DNA of 64,000 nt. Origin: Desulfuromonadaceae bacterium. GTDB taxonomy: Bacteria; Desulfobacterota; Desulfuromonadia; Geobacterales; Pseudopelobacteraceae. The notes under the pieces are model-generated. The model had not been told where the DNA came from, ran no database searches, and saw only the letters and a list, made by a program, of their open reading frames with translations. The stretch is taken from the NCBI GenBank assembly GCA_028687585.1, contig JAQTZV010000002.1, positions 186,001 to 250,000 of the forward strand. The letters run 5' to 3'. Made by a program: the position numbers and the translations under genes. Below are positions 1 through 8,123 of this stretch, in pieces; positions within the stretch are counted from its first letter, which is position 1; each line of letters starts with the position of its first letter.

Positions 1-56
1 TTCAGAGCGAGATCCGGATTTGAGTTACCAGAAAAAATCTTTATTTTATCGTGCAT
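1..56 (-). CDS. prs: Ribose-phosphate pyrophosphokinase, N-terminal fragment (runs off left edge)
   Basis: The first 18 codons of a minus-strand gene whose ATG is at 56-54. They read MHDKIKIFSGNSNPDLAL, which matches the start of bacterial PRPP synthetase (first strand, then the F-S-G-N-S/A-N motif). The enzyme makes PRPP from ribose 5-phosphate and ATP for nucleotide, histidine and tryptophan synthesis. An AAGGG-type Shine-Dalgarno lies upstream, at somewhat long spacing. In Geobacteraceae, as I recall, prs follows ispE and tRNA-Gln directly; here a radical SAM gene and a terminator separate them. Only about 6% of the protein is visible, so the call rests on this one conserved segment. Confidence 0.8.
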   Translation of the reverse strand, partial: MHDKIKIFSGNSNPDLAL

Positions 57-156
57 AATGAACAAACACCCTTCAAAATGACTTCAGGAAATAATCTTTG
101 AGAAAAGAAATGAGAGTTATACTAAAATATTTACTGAAAAGCAACCACTTTTGAAA

Positions 157-2001
157 CTATCTGACGTACTCAATAATTCCCTCCTGAACAGCAAAAATGA
201 GAAACTCATTGGTTTCTTCACAGCTAAGCCCTGTTCGAGACAGGTAGTCATGGTCGGCATTTTCACAGATCTGTTCCAGCAAATGTATGTAAGGCAGTGC
301 CAGTGATTCAGTGCATACGGTGCCGCCGTTTTGGTAGATAACCGCCTGGGAACCGGACTGCGCGAGTTGTTCATACATCCGGAGGATTTGTGGTTCGCCC
401 CACTCAAGAAGTTCATCAATATCATAAGTAAAATGAGCTATATGAGTTGCTGGATAAAGCGTAAAACGGCCGGAGCTTATGTTGACCGGAAGTTCGCCCT
501 CATAATGTGTCTGTCGGTAAGGAGCAAGCAGCGTTGCAGCATACAGATGGTGGTAATACGCCAGGTCAAGGACAAGCGGTAAAAATCGACTGTTTTTTTT
601 GTTTTTAAAGAGTTCCCTCAGAAAAAGATGCTGTAAATTCCAGATATCGTCATCATTAAAGTCAGACTCTTTTACCGCGTTTCCTCTCTGCTCACTCAGC
701 CAGTCAGCAAACTTCCGCAAAAACAGAGCCGGTTTCAGGCTGAGAATCTTCAGAATAGCATTAAACCATGCAACCGCTTTACCACGGGTATAAAAAATAT
801 CACACGCAGTGGCAAGATCTGCTGCAGCTACCATATCAGACGTACTGAAATATTCCGTTTCCTGCACAATATACGGAGGATGTCTATCCCACTTCATTTT
901 CAGGATTGTTCCGCGAGACGCCAGTCTGGTTCCGGGCAATACCGCAAGCGGGAAAATGTCAAGATGGTTCGGATAGAGTGACAGAGCATAGTCGATGCTG
1001 CGACAAAAGCCAGCGAGGGTGTCACCAGGCAGTCCATAAATCAGATCGAAACCAAAGACGGCACCACTGTCATTAAGCAGGCCTACCTTTGCACTAAAAT
1101 CAGTTTTGTTAAAAGATCGCCCGACTAACTTGAGAACTTCCCTGTCAGAGCTCTGCAGCCCAATTTGTAACGAACAGGCAATCTCTGCAAAGAGTGTTGC
1201 TATTTCACGATCTATAAATTCATTGCGAACTTCAAAATGAAAATGAATGTCGGGTGCAATGTTTTTAATCATACGCAAGATATTTTTGGCTCGCTTCGGG
1301 TCAAGGTTGAACGTGGAATCAAGAACAAATATTTGTGAAACGGCATTGGCGGCAAAAAACTGTAATTCTGACTCCAGCCGTTCAAGAGAAAAATAACGAA
1401 CGCCATGAATCCCTCGTGAATCAAAACAGAAGTCGCAGGTGAAGCTGCAGCCGCGCGACAGCTGCCAGAGGATGCCGGGGTTGGTATGAATGTCGATAAT
1501 TTTTGAAAGATACGGAGACGGAATGGAGTCAAGATCAGATATCGGTGCAGGTGATTGAAGATCAACTGAGTTGGAATGAAGAAGACCAGATATTTCCGAA
1601 TAATTTCCGCCTGAGACAAGTGCGTGGCAGAGAGACAAAAAAGGAACTTCTCCTTCGCCGACAATTACGAAGTCAAAGATCCCCGTATGTAAAATGGATT
1701 CGGGGGCTGCTGTGACTTCCGGACCACCGCAAAAGAGCTTGACAGATGGATGTGTTCGCCGAAGTTCGGACGCAATATCACAGATAGCGTTGTGATTCCA
1801 TACATACATGGAAAAGCCGACCGCGTCCGGGAGTGGATCGATAAGTTTTGCCGTACAAGCGGCGGTATCCTGTCCGATGAAAAAGTCTTTAAGGTTGATC
1901 GTAGCGGCGCTTTTGAGCGCGTAGGCCTTAAGAAAAGAGCTTGCCAGAGGAATTGACTGGGGCGAAGGGGAGGGGTGTATAGATACGAGGTTGATCAACA
2001 C
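157..2001 (-). CDS. B12-binding domain radical SAM protein (DUF4080 type)
   Basis: About 614 residues. The N-terminal 150 residues look like a cobalamin-binding Rossmann domain (FCGGPEVTAAPE, then IVGEGEVPF). A radical SAM core follows with the cluster motif C-S-F-T-C-D-F-C (CxxxCxxC) near residue 190, and the C-terminal third resembles DUF4080. Such proteins perform radical methylation or rearrangement, but the substrate cannot be read from sequence. I place the start at GTG 2001 because AGAGGA lies about 8 bases upstream; the frame stays open to 2070, but that part overlaps the likely leader and shows no family similarity. It sits downstream of the tRNA-Gln terminator and upstream of prs, so it probably has its own promoter and looks like an insertion into a conserved block. 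Confidence 0.85.
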   Translation of the reverse strand: MLINLVSIHPSPSPQSIPLASSFLKAYALKSAATINLKDFFIGQDTAACTAKLIDPLPDAVGFSMYVWNHNAICDIASELRRTHPSVKLFCGGPEVTAAPESILHTGIFDFVIVGEGEVPFLSLCHALVSGGNYSEISGLLHSNSVDLQSPAPISDLDSIPSPYLSKIIDIHTNPGILWQLSRGCSFTCDFCFDSRGIHGVRYFSLERLESELQFFAANAVSQIFVLDSTFNLDPKRAKNILRMIKNIAPDIHFHFEVRNEFIDREIATLFAEIACSLQIGLQSSDREVLKLVGRSFNKTDFSAKVGLLNDSGAVFGFDLIYGLPGDTLAGFCRSIDYALSLYPNHLDIFPLAVLPGTRLASRGTILKMKWDRHPPYIVQETEYFSTSDMVAAADLATACDIFYTRGKAVAWFNAILKILSLKPALFLRKFADWLSEQRGNAVKESDFNDDDIWNLQHLFLRELFKNKKNSRFLPLVLDLAYYHHLYAATLLAPYRQTHYEGELPVNISSGRFTLYPATHIAHFTYDIDELLEWGEPQILRMYEQLAQSGSQAVIYQNGGTVCTESLALPYIHLLEQICENADHDYLSRTGLSCEETNEFLIFAVQEGIIEYVR

Positions 2002-2076
2002 GTTGTGGTTCCTCTTAACATGGTCGCGCGGTGTACTACAGCTGGTGTCGTGGTTGCCGGCTATGTGCATAAGTGG

Positions 2077-2104
2077 AAAAAAAAGGTCAGCATGGCAGCT
2101 GACC
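2077..2104 (-). terminator. Rho-independent terminator after tRNA-Gln
   Basis: On the minus strand GGTCAGC, a six-base loop and GCTGACC form a perfect 7-bp stem followed by eight T residues. It begins 12 bases past the CCA end of tRNA-Gln and should end the ispE/tRNA transcript. A T-rich run on the other side would let the same hairpin work on the plus strand too. Confidence 0.85.
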
Positions 2105-2116
2105 TTTTTGTTTTTT

Positions 2117-2191
2117 TGGCTGGGGCGCCAGGGATCGAACCTGGGAATGCCGGAATCAAAATCCGGTGCCTTACCGCTTGGCGACGCCCCA
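2117..2191 (-). tRNA. tRNA-Gln (anticodon TTG)
   Basis: A 75-nt cloverleaf. The acceptor stem TGGGGCG pairs with CGCCCCA, the discriminator is G and the CCA is encoded. The T arm carries GGTTCGATCC, and the anticodon loop is ATTTTGATT with anticodon TTG, which reads CAA. It lies 8 bases downstream of the ispE stop on the same strand and may be processed from the ispE transcript. Confidence 0.97.
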
Positions 2192-2199
2192 ATAAAAAA

Positions 2200-3042
2200 T
2201 CAAATAGTTTCGACAGTAGCTGAAAACCAGTTCGTGCCGCTTGTTATTTGTTGTCGAGCTGTTTCTGCAGAAGCAAAATCTTTGAAAATGCCGAAAACGG
2301 TTGGTCCACTGCCGGACATCATGCTGCCAACTGCACCCATATTAATCAGGCGACTCTTGATTTCGGCAATTATCGGAAATGCAGAAATTGTAACCGATTC
2401 AAGATCGTTGGATAAAACAGTAACGATCTGTTCAATTGACTCGAAAAACTCCGGCAGTTTATTCAGCTCGCTCGTGCTTGTCAACTGTAAAGATCGATAA
2501 GCCCAGGCAGTCGATACATGAACTCCAGGATTTATGAGTAGAATCCAGCACTTCGGCATTTCGGGAAGCTGGGTAAGTTTTTCACCAATTCCCTCAGCAA
2601 GTGCTGTTTTTTTGAAAATAAAGAATGGAACATCGGCGCCAAGTGTACAGCCGATCTCCATCAGTTTCTGCTCAGAAAAGCCGGTTTCCAACAACTCGTT
2701 CAGCCCCATCAATACTGTAGCTGCGTCACTACTGCCGCCTCCCAGACCGGCGGCAGTCGGTATGTTCTTTGTTATTTCTATTGTGGCCCCTTTACCGCTT
2801 TGTGAAAGATCGAGGAGAACTTTTGCCGCTTTCCAGGCAATATTTTTAGGTCCGTTCGGGGCACCCGGTGAGTTGCAGGTGACGATAATGTCGGGAGTGT
2901 CTGTTACCGTAAGCAAAATCTGATCGCACAGGTTCACCCGCTGCATGATCATGCGGAGATCATGATAGCCATCAGGTCGTTTTGCGATGACATCAAGCAG
3001 GTAATTAATTTTTGCAGGGGCAGACAGGACAAGTGTAGCCAC
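2200..3042 (-). CDS. ispE: 4-diphosphocytidyl-2-C-methyl-D-erythritol kinase
   Basis: A 280-residue GHMP kinase that phosphorylates CDP-methylerythritol in the MEP isoprenoid pathway. It begins VATLVLSAPAKINYLLDV, typical of IspE, and has the GHMP ATP loop P-x-x-x-G-L-G-G-G-S-S-D-A-A near residue 95. The motif SGSGPTVFGIF in the last 40 residues is also typical. I chose GTG 3042 rather than the upstream ATG at 3159 because GGAG lies five bases before it and because the 39 extra residues are unlike the family and run into the intergenic repeat. It is followed at once by tRNA-Gln. Confidence 0.95.
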   Translation of the reverse strand: MATLVLSAPAKINYLLDVIAKRPDGYHDLRMIMQRVNLCDQILLTVTDTPDIIVTCNSPGAPNGPKNIAWKAAKVLLDLSQSGKGATIEITKNIPTAAGLGGGSSDAATVLMGLNELLETGFSEQKLMEIGCTLGADVPFFIFKKTALAEGIGEKLTQLPEMPKCWILLINPGVHVSTAWAYRSLQLTSTSELNKLPEFFESIEQIVTVLSNDLESVTISAFPIIAEIKSRLINMGAVGSMMSGSGPTVFGIFKDFASAETARQQITSGTNWFSATVETI

Positions 3043-3070
3043 GGTAACTCCATAACAGTTTGAATAGGTA

Positions 3071-3245
3071 GTTTCCGTCCGGAAAGGGTGCTTTTTCCCC
3101 CTGGCGGCGTCAATCTTCGGCTTTGCTTGTGCGGCGTACCGGTGTACGCCTCCGCGCAAATCCTTTATTTCCTTGCCAGGAGAAAAAATCCCCGCTTTCC
3201 AATTCGGAAACCAACGGTTTCTGTCCGGAGTTTCCGGACAGAAAC
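3071..3245. repeat. Structured intergenic repeat-like element
   Basis: This 175-base element fills most of the 358-base gap between the divergent ispE and cysE. Visible dyads are TTTCCG-tc-CGGAAA at 3072-3085, GGCGTAC-cggt-GTACGCC at 3133-3150, CCTGGC (3100-3105) with GCCAGG (3175-3180), and a perfect 12-bp palindrome at 3218-3229/3233-3244 with a 3-base loop. The two ends carry related TTTC(C/T)GTCCGGA sequences. It has no ORF of its own. The nested hairpins and similar ends suggest a dispersed MITE- or REP-like element; copy number cannot be judged here. Confidence 0.6.
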
Positions 3246-3321
3246 TAGGTAACGCTCCCGTTATAATGAATTATCGGCAGGTTTGTCGAGCAGGAAGTTA
3301 TTTCCGGAATATGAAATGAAT

Positions 3322-3350
3322 TTGACAGGTTTGCGGCCAGTATGCTACGT
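3322..3350 (+). promoter_or_regulatory. Possible sigma-70 promoter for cysE
   Basis: A perfect -35 hexamer TTGACA at 3322-3327 is followed after 17 bases by CTACGT, a weak -10. The site lies about 50 bases before the cysE start. Only the -35 is convincing. Confidence 0.35.
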
Positions 3351-3399
3351 CTGAAAAAGTAAACATGTCAAGATCAAGATAACGGGAGTACGTATCATT

Positions 3400-4074
3400 A
3401 TGTTTAAAAATATACGTGAAGATATCAACTCGGTCTTTGAGCGCGATCCGGCTGCACGTAATGTGTGGGAGATTATTTTCTGCTACCCCGGCCTTCATGC
3501 ACTCTGGTTTTATCGAATATCACATTGGTTCTGGTCGCATGAATTCTATTTTGCCGGTCGTTTTACCTCGCATCTCGGACGTTTTTTTACCGGTGTTGAA
3601 ATCCATCCCGGTGCAAAGATCGGTCGAAAGTTTTTTATCGACCATGGCATGGGGGTCGTTATCGGTGAAACCGCCGAGATAGGTGATAACGTAACCCTGT
3701 ATCATGGCGTTACTCTTGGAGGGGTGACCTGGGACAAGGTAAAACGGCACCCGACACTGCTCGACAATGTGGTCATAGGGTCCGGAGCAAAAATACTGGG
3801 TCCTTTTACCGTTGGCAAAGGAGCAAAAATCGGTTCCAACTCCGTTGTCGTCAAGGCCGTTCCGGATAATGCCACAGTTGTCGGCATCCCGGGACGAATG
3901 GTAATGTCTGAAGAGAAAAAGGACGAAGGGCGCGCAGACCTGCAGCATGGACAGTTACCGGACCCGGAAGCCAAGGCGATTGCCTGCCTGTTTGATCAAA
4001 TTCGTGAACTGGAACGCAAGTACGATATTCTTGCAGAAGAGCATGCCGAGCTTAAAAAAAAGGTAAATGGGTAA
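3400..4074 (+). CDS. cysE: Serine O-acetyltransferase
   Basis: 224 residues. Acetylates L-serine with acetyl-CoA to O-acetylserine, the first step of cysteine synthesis. The N-terminal helical part ([17 protein letters not shown]) leads into left-handed beta-helix hexapeptide repeats between about residues 65 and 170. These include [24 protein letters not shown] and LYHGVTLGG, which are diagnostic for the CysE/EpsC family. The charged C-terminal tail ends in a probable coiled coil. It is the shorter EpsC-like form without the long N-terminal domain of the enterobacterial enzyme. The ATG has GGGAG 11 bases upstream. The lpxC start abuts its stop codon, so the two are probably translationally coupled. 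Confidence 0.93.
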   Translation: MFKNIREDINSVFERDPAARNVWEIIFCYPGLHALWFYRISHWFWSHEFYFAGRFTSHLGRFFTGVEIHPGAKIGRKFFIDHGMGVVIGETAEIGDNVTLYHGVTLGGVTWDKVKRHPTLLDNVVIGSGAKILGPFTVGKGAKIGSNSVVVKAVPDNATVVGIPGRMVMSEEKKDEGRADLQHGQLPDPEAKAIACLFDQIRELERKYDILAEEHAELKKKVNG

Positions 4075-4902
4075 ATGATAAAACGACAGACAACAATTAA
4101 CCAGATATTTAAAATTTCCGGCATTGGCCTGCACAGCGGGAAAGAGGTCACTCTGGAATTTCTCCCCCGGCGTGAATTCGGCATCGCTTTTGTGTATAAC
4201 GGACAGATTATCCCCGCCCGTTACGATATGGTTGGTGATACACGTCTCTCGACACAGATCAGTCGTGACGGCATCTCTGTTGCGACAATTGAACACCTGA
4301 TGGCTGCACTCTATTTTTCTGGAATCACGAACTGTCTGGTCTATATTGACGGCCCGGAGGTGCCGATTCTTGATGGTTCGGCCTGGGAATTTTATCAGAG
4401 GATGTGGAAGGCAGGAGTCTATGAATTTCCCGAATCGGGAGTGTATTTGAAAGTTATCCGTCCGGTAGAGGTGCACCACAACGATTCCTGGGTTACCATC
4501 AAACCGCTTAACACACTTGAAATTACGATGTCGATAGAGTTTCGTCCACCGGTAGGGAAACAGAAAAAGCGGTTGGTGGACGTAGAAAATGCGTTTGCCA
4601 TAATAAATTCACGTACCTTTGTACTTCAGGAAGAGATTGAAGCCATAAAAAAAGTCGGGTTGGCCAGAGGTGGATCGCTTGATAACGCCGTCGTCATCGG
4701 GAGCGATGAAATAGTAAACCCGATGGGTCTCCGCTATAAAAAAGAGTTGGTTAATCACAAGATACTTGACTTGATTGGCGATTTTTACACCAGCGGCTAT
4801 CGGATCCTCGGGAAAGTTGAAGCGAACAAGACGGGGCATTATCTCAACAATCTCCTGCTCAGAGAACTTTTTTCCGACCCCCTCAATTACTGCATCTACT
4901 GA
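4075..4902 (+). CDS. lpxC: UDP-3-O-acyl-N-acetylglucosamine deacetylase, short form
   Basis: 275 residues. Zinc deacetylase for the committed step of lipid A synthesis. All expected active-site residues are present: E73-H74 in TIEHLMAAL, H228 and D232 in NHKILDLIGDF, K229, and H255 in KTGHYLNN; DGSAWEF is also conserved. It is about 30 residues shorter than the E. coli enzyme because of compact loops and a missing C-terminal tail. It may therefore be a second LpxC-like paralogue rather than the housekeeping copy, and I cannot decide this from one window. Its ATG directly follows the cysE stop (TAAATG), and its 3' end overlaps the convergent AsmA-family gene by 7 bases. Confidence 0.88.
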   Translation: MIKRQTTINQIFKISGIGLHSGKEVTLEFLPRREFGIAFVYNGQIIPARYDMVGDTRLSTQISRDGISVATIEHLMAALYFSGITNCLVYIDGPEVPILDGSAWEFYQRMWKAGVYEFPESGVYLKVIRPVEVHHNDSWVTIKPLNTLEITMSIEFRPPVGKQKKRLVDVENAFAIINSRTFVLQEEIEAIKKVGLARGGSLDNAVVIGSDEIVNPMGLRYKKELVNHKILDLIGDFYTSGYRILGKVEANKTGHYLNNLLLRELFSDPLNYCIY

Positions 4903-7900
4903 CCTAAAATCACTTCGCCGGTGTCCGTGAACAGCTTCACCGGCAATTGAAACGCCCTGATAAATATATGCAGCATTCCCCTGCCCAACGATTTCACCGG
5001 AATGGCGCTGACTTGCGGACTTGCCCATTTCCCTTTTGCCTCGAAGTATGCGGTCAGCAAGTCTTTATCCTTGCCGGTTAACAGCCAGCCGACAATAGGG
5101 ATACGGTTGATTATTTTGTCTACCGTTTGAAGCGGCTGTGCTCCGAGAGTGAGATTCAACTCTTCCTTGACAATGTCGGCACTCCCCACTATCGATATGT
5201 TGATGGCATTGCTGGTTATGAAAAGATCCTGCGTGGCCATTGTGCCATCCTTTACCGAGAAACTTCCTTTAATGCTACTGTAAGGAATCCCATAGGAAGA
5301 GAGGTCCGGCAGCCTGAATTTGAGTAGTTGGGAAACATTTAAAATAGAAAACACTTTAGCAAGAGTATTGAATTTTCGGAGTGTCCCATTGGCCATGTTG
5401 AGGCGCACATTCCCCAAGGCACTCCTTTTGATATCCGGAAGTGTATTGCCTCGCGCCGTAAGGTCTCCCTGAAGTGTCAATGTGCCGGTGGCCTCCTTGG
5501 AAATGTCGAGCGCCGCTAAAAGTTTTTCTGCATCGGAACGGGAAATATCAAAGTGTAAATCATAGCGATCACCCTGTTCACCCCCCGGAGCAATTCTCCC
5601 CTTTGCCGTTAATTGACCTCCAAACAGACCAGCAGTCATATCCCGCAGGTAAATAGTCCCTTTCTCCTTGTCTGCAGTTGCATTCAATTTACTGAACGTA
5701 ACTTTCCCGATATTTCCGGATTCGACGTTCAACTTCAGCTTTATATCCATGCCGGGAGTTTCCGGCTTGTCGCCTGTTCGATGTGGTGTCGAAAAGATAC
5801 GGAGATCATTGAGATCAAATTTTGATGACACAACTGATACGGTCGCCTGTCGCGTACGACCGGTAGCAAACACACCACTCAGGTTAAAGTTTGAAGAATT
5901 AATCAGTCCGGAGGAACTGTGCAGGGCGATGGAGTCTTTACGCAGGGTACAAATGGCATTGAACCTTCTGATACTGGCTTCAGGGTGACCCTCAGCAAGG
6001 TTTACATCACGCAGGAAAAGTTGCGGTGAAGAGATCTGTACATCACCTTCAGGATTTTTAAGGCTCCGAATACCCACTTTCATGGTAAGTGCCGAACTGC
6101 CGTAACGGGTGGTGATGTCGGAAGTTTCAAGACTGTTGCCTTTGAATATAATCGCACCGGTAATGCCGCTGATCTGCTTCAGCTGTTCATCCGGAAGGAG
6201 GCTGAAGCGGGTAAGATCGACGCTGCCATAGTAATCCATGGCACTCAGATCATCCGGGTCACCACCACCTTTAATGCGAGCCTGCACCATCCCCTGCAGC
6301 TTGTATTTCCGCCACATGGAAAGTATCGGCAGCGCATCATCCATAACAAACTTGTTGGTCTGGAGATCGAAGCCCAAATAGGGTGCTTCTCCGTAGCCGA
6401 TCAGGCCGCTGCCGCTGATAAGCATCGGCTGAAGATTGTAGCTTACCGATGTAACTTTGGTCGAATCCTTTCCGATAACTGAAGTGAACCTGAGACTGTT
6501 CGGCAGCAAGTGCGGTTTGTTGACATAGCCGGGGAGCGAGTACGCCGCCTGGGTGACATCCCAGTCACCCAGTAACCGGTATTCTGAATAATGGCCGGCA
6601 CCGCTCAAAAGCAATGATGAGCTGTTGCTGTACTCAAGCATTGGAATTCCGGCAATTTTTGCCAGCCAGGCCATTTCAGGCGCATGTGGCGCGATACTCA
6701 TTTTTACCGGATATTCGGACGGTTTGTCGGTATTGTATTCCGTTATTGATCCATCCAGTGAAAAGGGGGAGGTCCCAAAGTTTCCGCTCATGCCAACGAG
6801 GTTAAAATTTTTGCCTTTTAATTCAATTATACCCTTTAAGTTATTGAAAGTAGGTGCTTTAGGCCCATAACTTAGTACTGCTTTCTCTACCGGACCGCGA
6901 ATCATGAGCGTGTTGGAATTCTGCCCGATTTCCATGTGGCTGATCTGGCTTATCCGTCCATCCAGAACTCCGGTATCAAGTCTGAATATCCCCGTTTTTA
7001 TCTTGTTTTCAATGTAGTCGGCGGCATCCCGTTCGATGATTCCAAATGGAACATACTGACGTACGTCTTCATAACGAAATGTAGTCGGGGTGCTTGCCTT
7101 GGCAACAATGCGCGGATCCTTGGTTAAATAATCCTGCATCTGAAAACTTCCCTTTATTCTGAACCCCTCCATGCTCAGATCAACTGCGGAGATGGAAATG
7201 AGCTCTTTTGTCAGAGCCGCGGTATATTCGAGCTGAAGAGTTTTCGGTGACAGCACTGCATGAAATACTGTCGGCCAGTTCACCGTAGCGCCGCTGATTT
7301 GAATTTTCCCTTTGGCGCTGAAATCCTGCGGCTTGCCCTTGAAACTGGTGACAAAATCCAATCGTCCGCCTGAATTGGAAAAAGGGATAAAACGCCCAAA
7401 GTAGTGCCAGTACCTGCCGATATCAGCCTGCTTTATCGACAGATCACCATCTAAAACGGTTTCCAGTAACGATATTCCAACAGGAGGCAGCTTCAGATCT
7501 CCCGAAAGAGAAATTCGAGTGGGAGTCCCTTTTGCTGCAGGGATATCAGCGGACAACTTCATATGCCCCTTTTGCCCATGCCCGAGATGGCTTGCCGTTA
7601 AAGAAATATTGCGTAATACCTCGGAAAACGGTTCTTTTCGACCTGCCAAATCGCTCCAGAGAAGCTCCCCACTCGTTACGCTGATTTTTTTAAAGTCGAG
7701 ATTTACCGCGTCTCCGCGCGGTTTCAACAGGTCATCGATATTCAATGTGCCATCAGCTCTTCGCGCCAGCGAAATGGTGGCGCCATCCAGAATCAGGTTC
7801 CGTAACGCAACTTTTTTTTCCAATAACGGCAGCAGTGCCACTGTTATAGTTATCTGCCGGGCCGTAATAAAATCAGCTTTTCCATCTATCTCTTTAATAT

Positions 7901-8123
7901 TGAGTGTCTTGAATTTGAAAGAAGGGCCGTAATGCCAGGCAAACGTTCCGGAGCTAAAGCTCACGGGGCGATTAAGGCTTTGCTGGAGAGCCGTTACAAT
8001 CTCGCTCCGGTATGCATTGACATCAAGCAGGTAGGGGAGGAATAACGCGGTAGCGGTAACCAGAGTCGCAATGGTGACAAGGAGGATACCGGATAATTTG
8101 ATAAATCGGGATGACATTTTCAC
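4896..8123 (-). CDS. AsmA-family envelope protein
   Basis: A 1075-residue protein with one N-terminal membrane anchor (about residues 9-31), followed by the AsmA signature DVNAYRSEI and a very long beta-rich periplasmic region. The C-terminal 200 residues (LTLQGDLTARG, LNMANGTLRKF, then repeated strands) resemble the AsmA C-terminal domain. AsmA/TamB/YhdP relatives form groove-like bridges for lipid transport or outer-membrane assembly; the precise cargo is unknown. Its GTG start overlaps the TGA of the upstream CBS-protein gene, and ATG 8117 is an alternative two codons in. The two genes form a coupled minus-strand operon. It converges on lpxC with a 7-base overlap and no visible terminator. 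Confidence 0.88.
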   Translation of the reverse strand: MKMSSRFIKLSGILLVTIATLVTATALFLPYLLDVNAYRSEIVTALQQSLNRPVSFSSGTFAWHYGPSFKFKTLNIKEIDGKADFITARQITITVALLPLLEKKVALRNLILDGATISLARRADGTLNIDDLLKPRGDAVNLDFKKISVTSGELLWSDLAGRKEPFSEVLRNISLTASHLGHGQKGHMKLSADIPAAKGTPTRISLSGDLKLPPVGISLLETVLDGDLSIKQADIGRYWHYFGRFIPFSNSGGRLDFVTSFKGKPQDFSAKGKIQISGATVNWPTVFHAVLSPKTLQLEYTAALTKELISISAVDLSMEGFRIKGSFQMQDYLTKDPRIVAKASTPTTFRYEDVRQYVPFGIIERDAADYIENKIKTGIFRLDTGVLDGRISQISHMEIGQNSNTLMIRGPVEKAVLSYGPKAPTFNNLKGIIELKGKNFNLVGMSGNFGTSPFSLDGSITEYNTDKPSEYPVKMSIAPHAPEMAWLAKIAGIPMLEYSNSSSLLLSGAGHYSEYRLLGDWDVTQAAYSLPGYVNKPHLLPNSLRFTSVIGKDSTKVTSVSYNLQPMLISGSGLIGYGEAPYLGFDLQTNKFVMDDALPILSMWRKYKLQGMVQARIKGGGDPDDLSAMDYYGSVDLTRFSLLPDEQLKQISGITGAIIFKGNSLETSDITTRYGSSALTMKVGIRSLKNPEGDVQISSPQLFLRDVNLAEGHPEASIRRFNAICTLRKDSIALHSSSGLINSSNFNLSGVFATGRTRQATVSVVSSKFDLNDLRIFSTPHRTGDKPETPGMDIKLKLNVESGNIGKVTFSKLNATADKEKGTIYLRDMTAGLFGGQLTAKGRIAPGGEQGDRYDLHFDISRSDAEKLLAALDISKEATGTLTLQGDLTARGNTLPDIKRSALGNVRLNMANGTLRKFNTLAKVFSILNVSQLLKFRLPDLSSYGIPYSSIKGSFSVKDGTMATQDLFITSNAINISIVGSADIVKEELNLTLGAQPLQTVDKIINRIPIVGWLLTGKDKDLLTAYFEAKGKWASPQVSAIPVKSLGRGMLHIFIRAFQLPVKLFTDTGEVILGQ

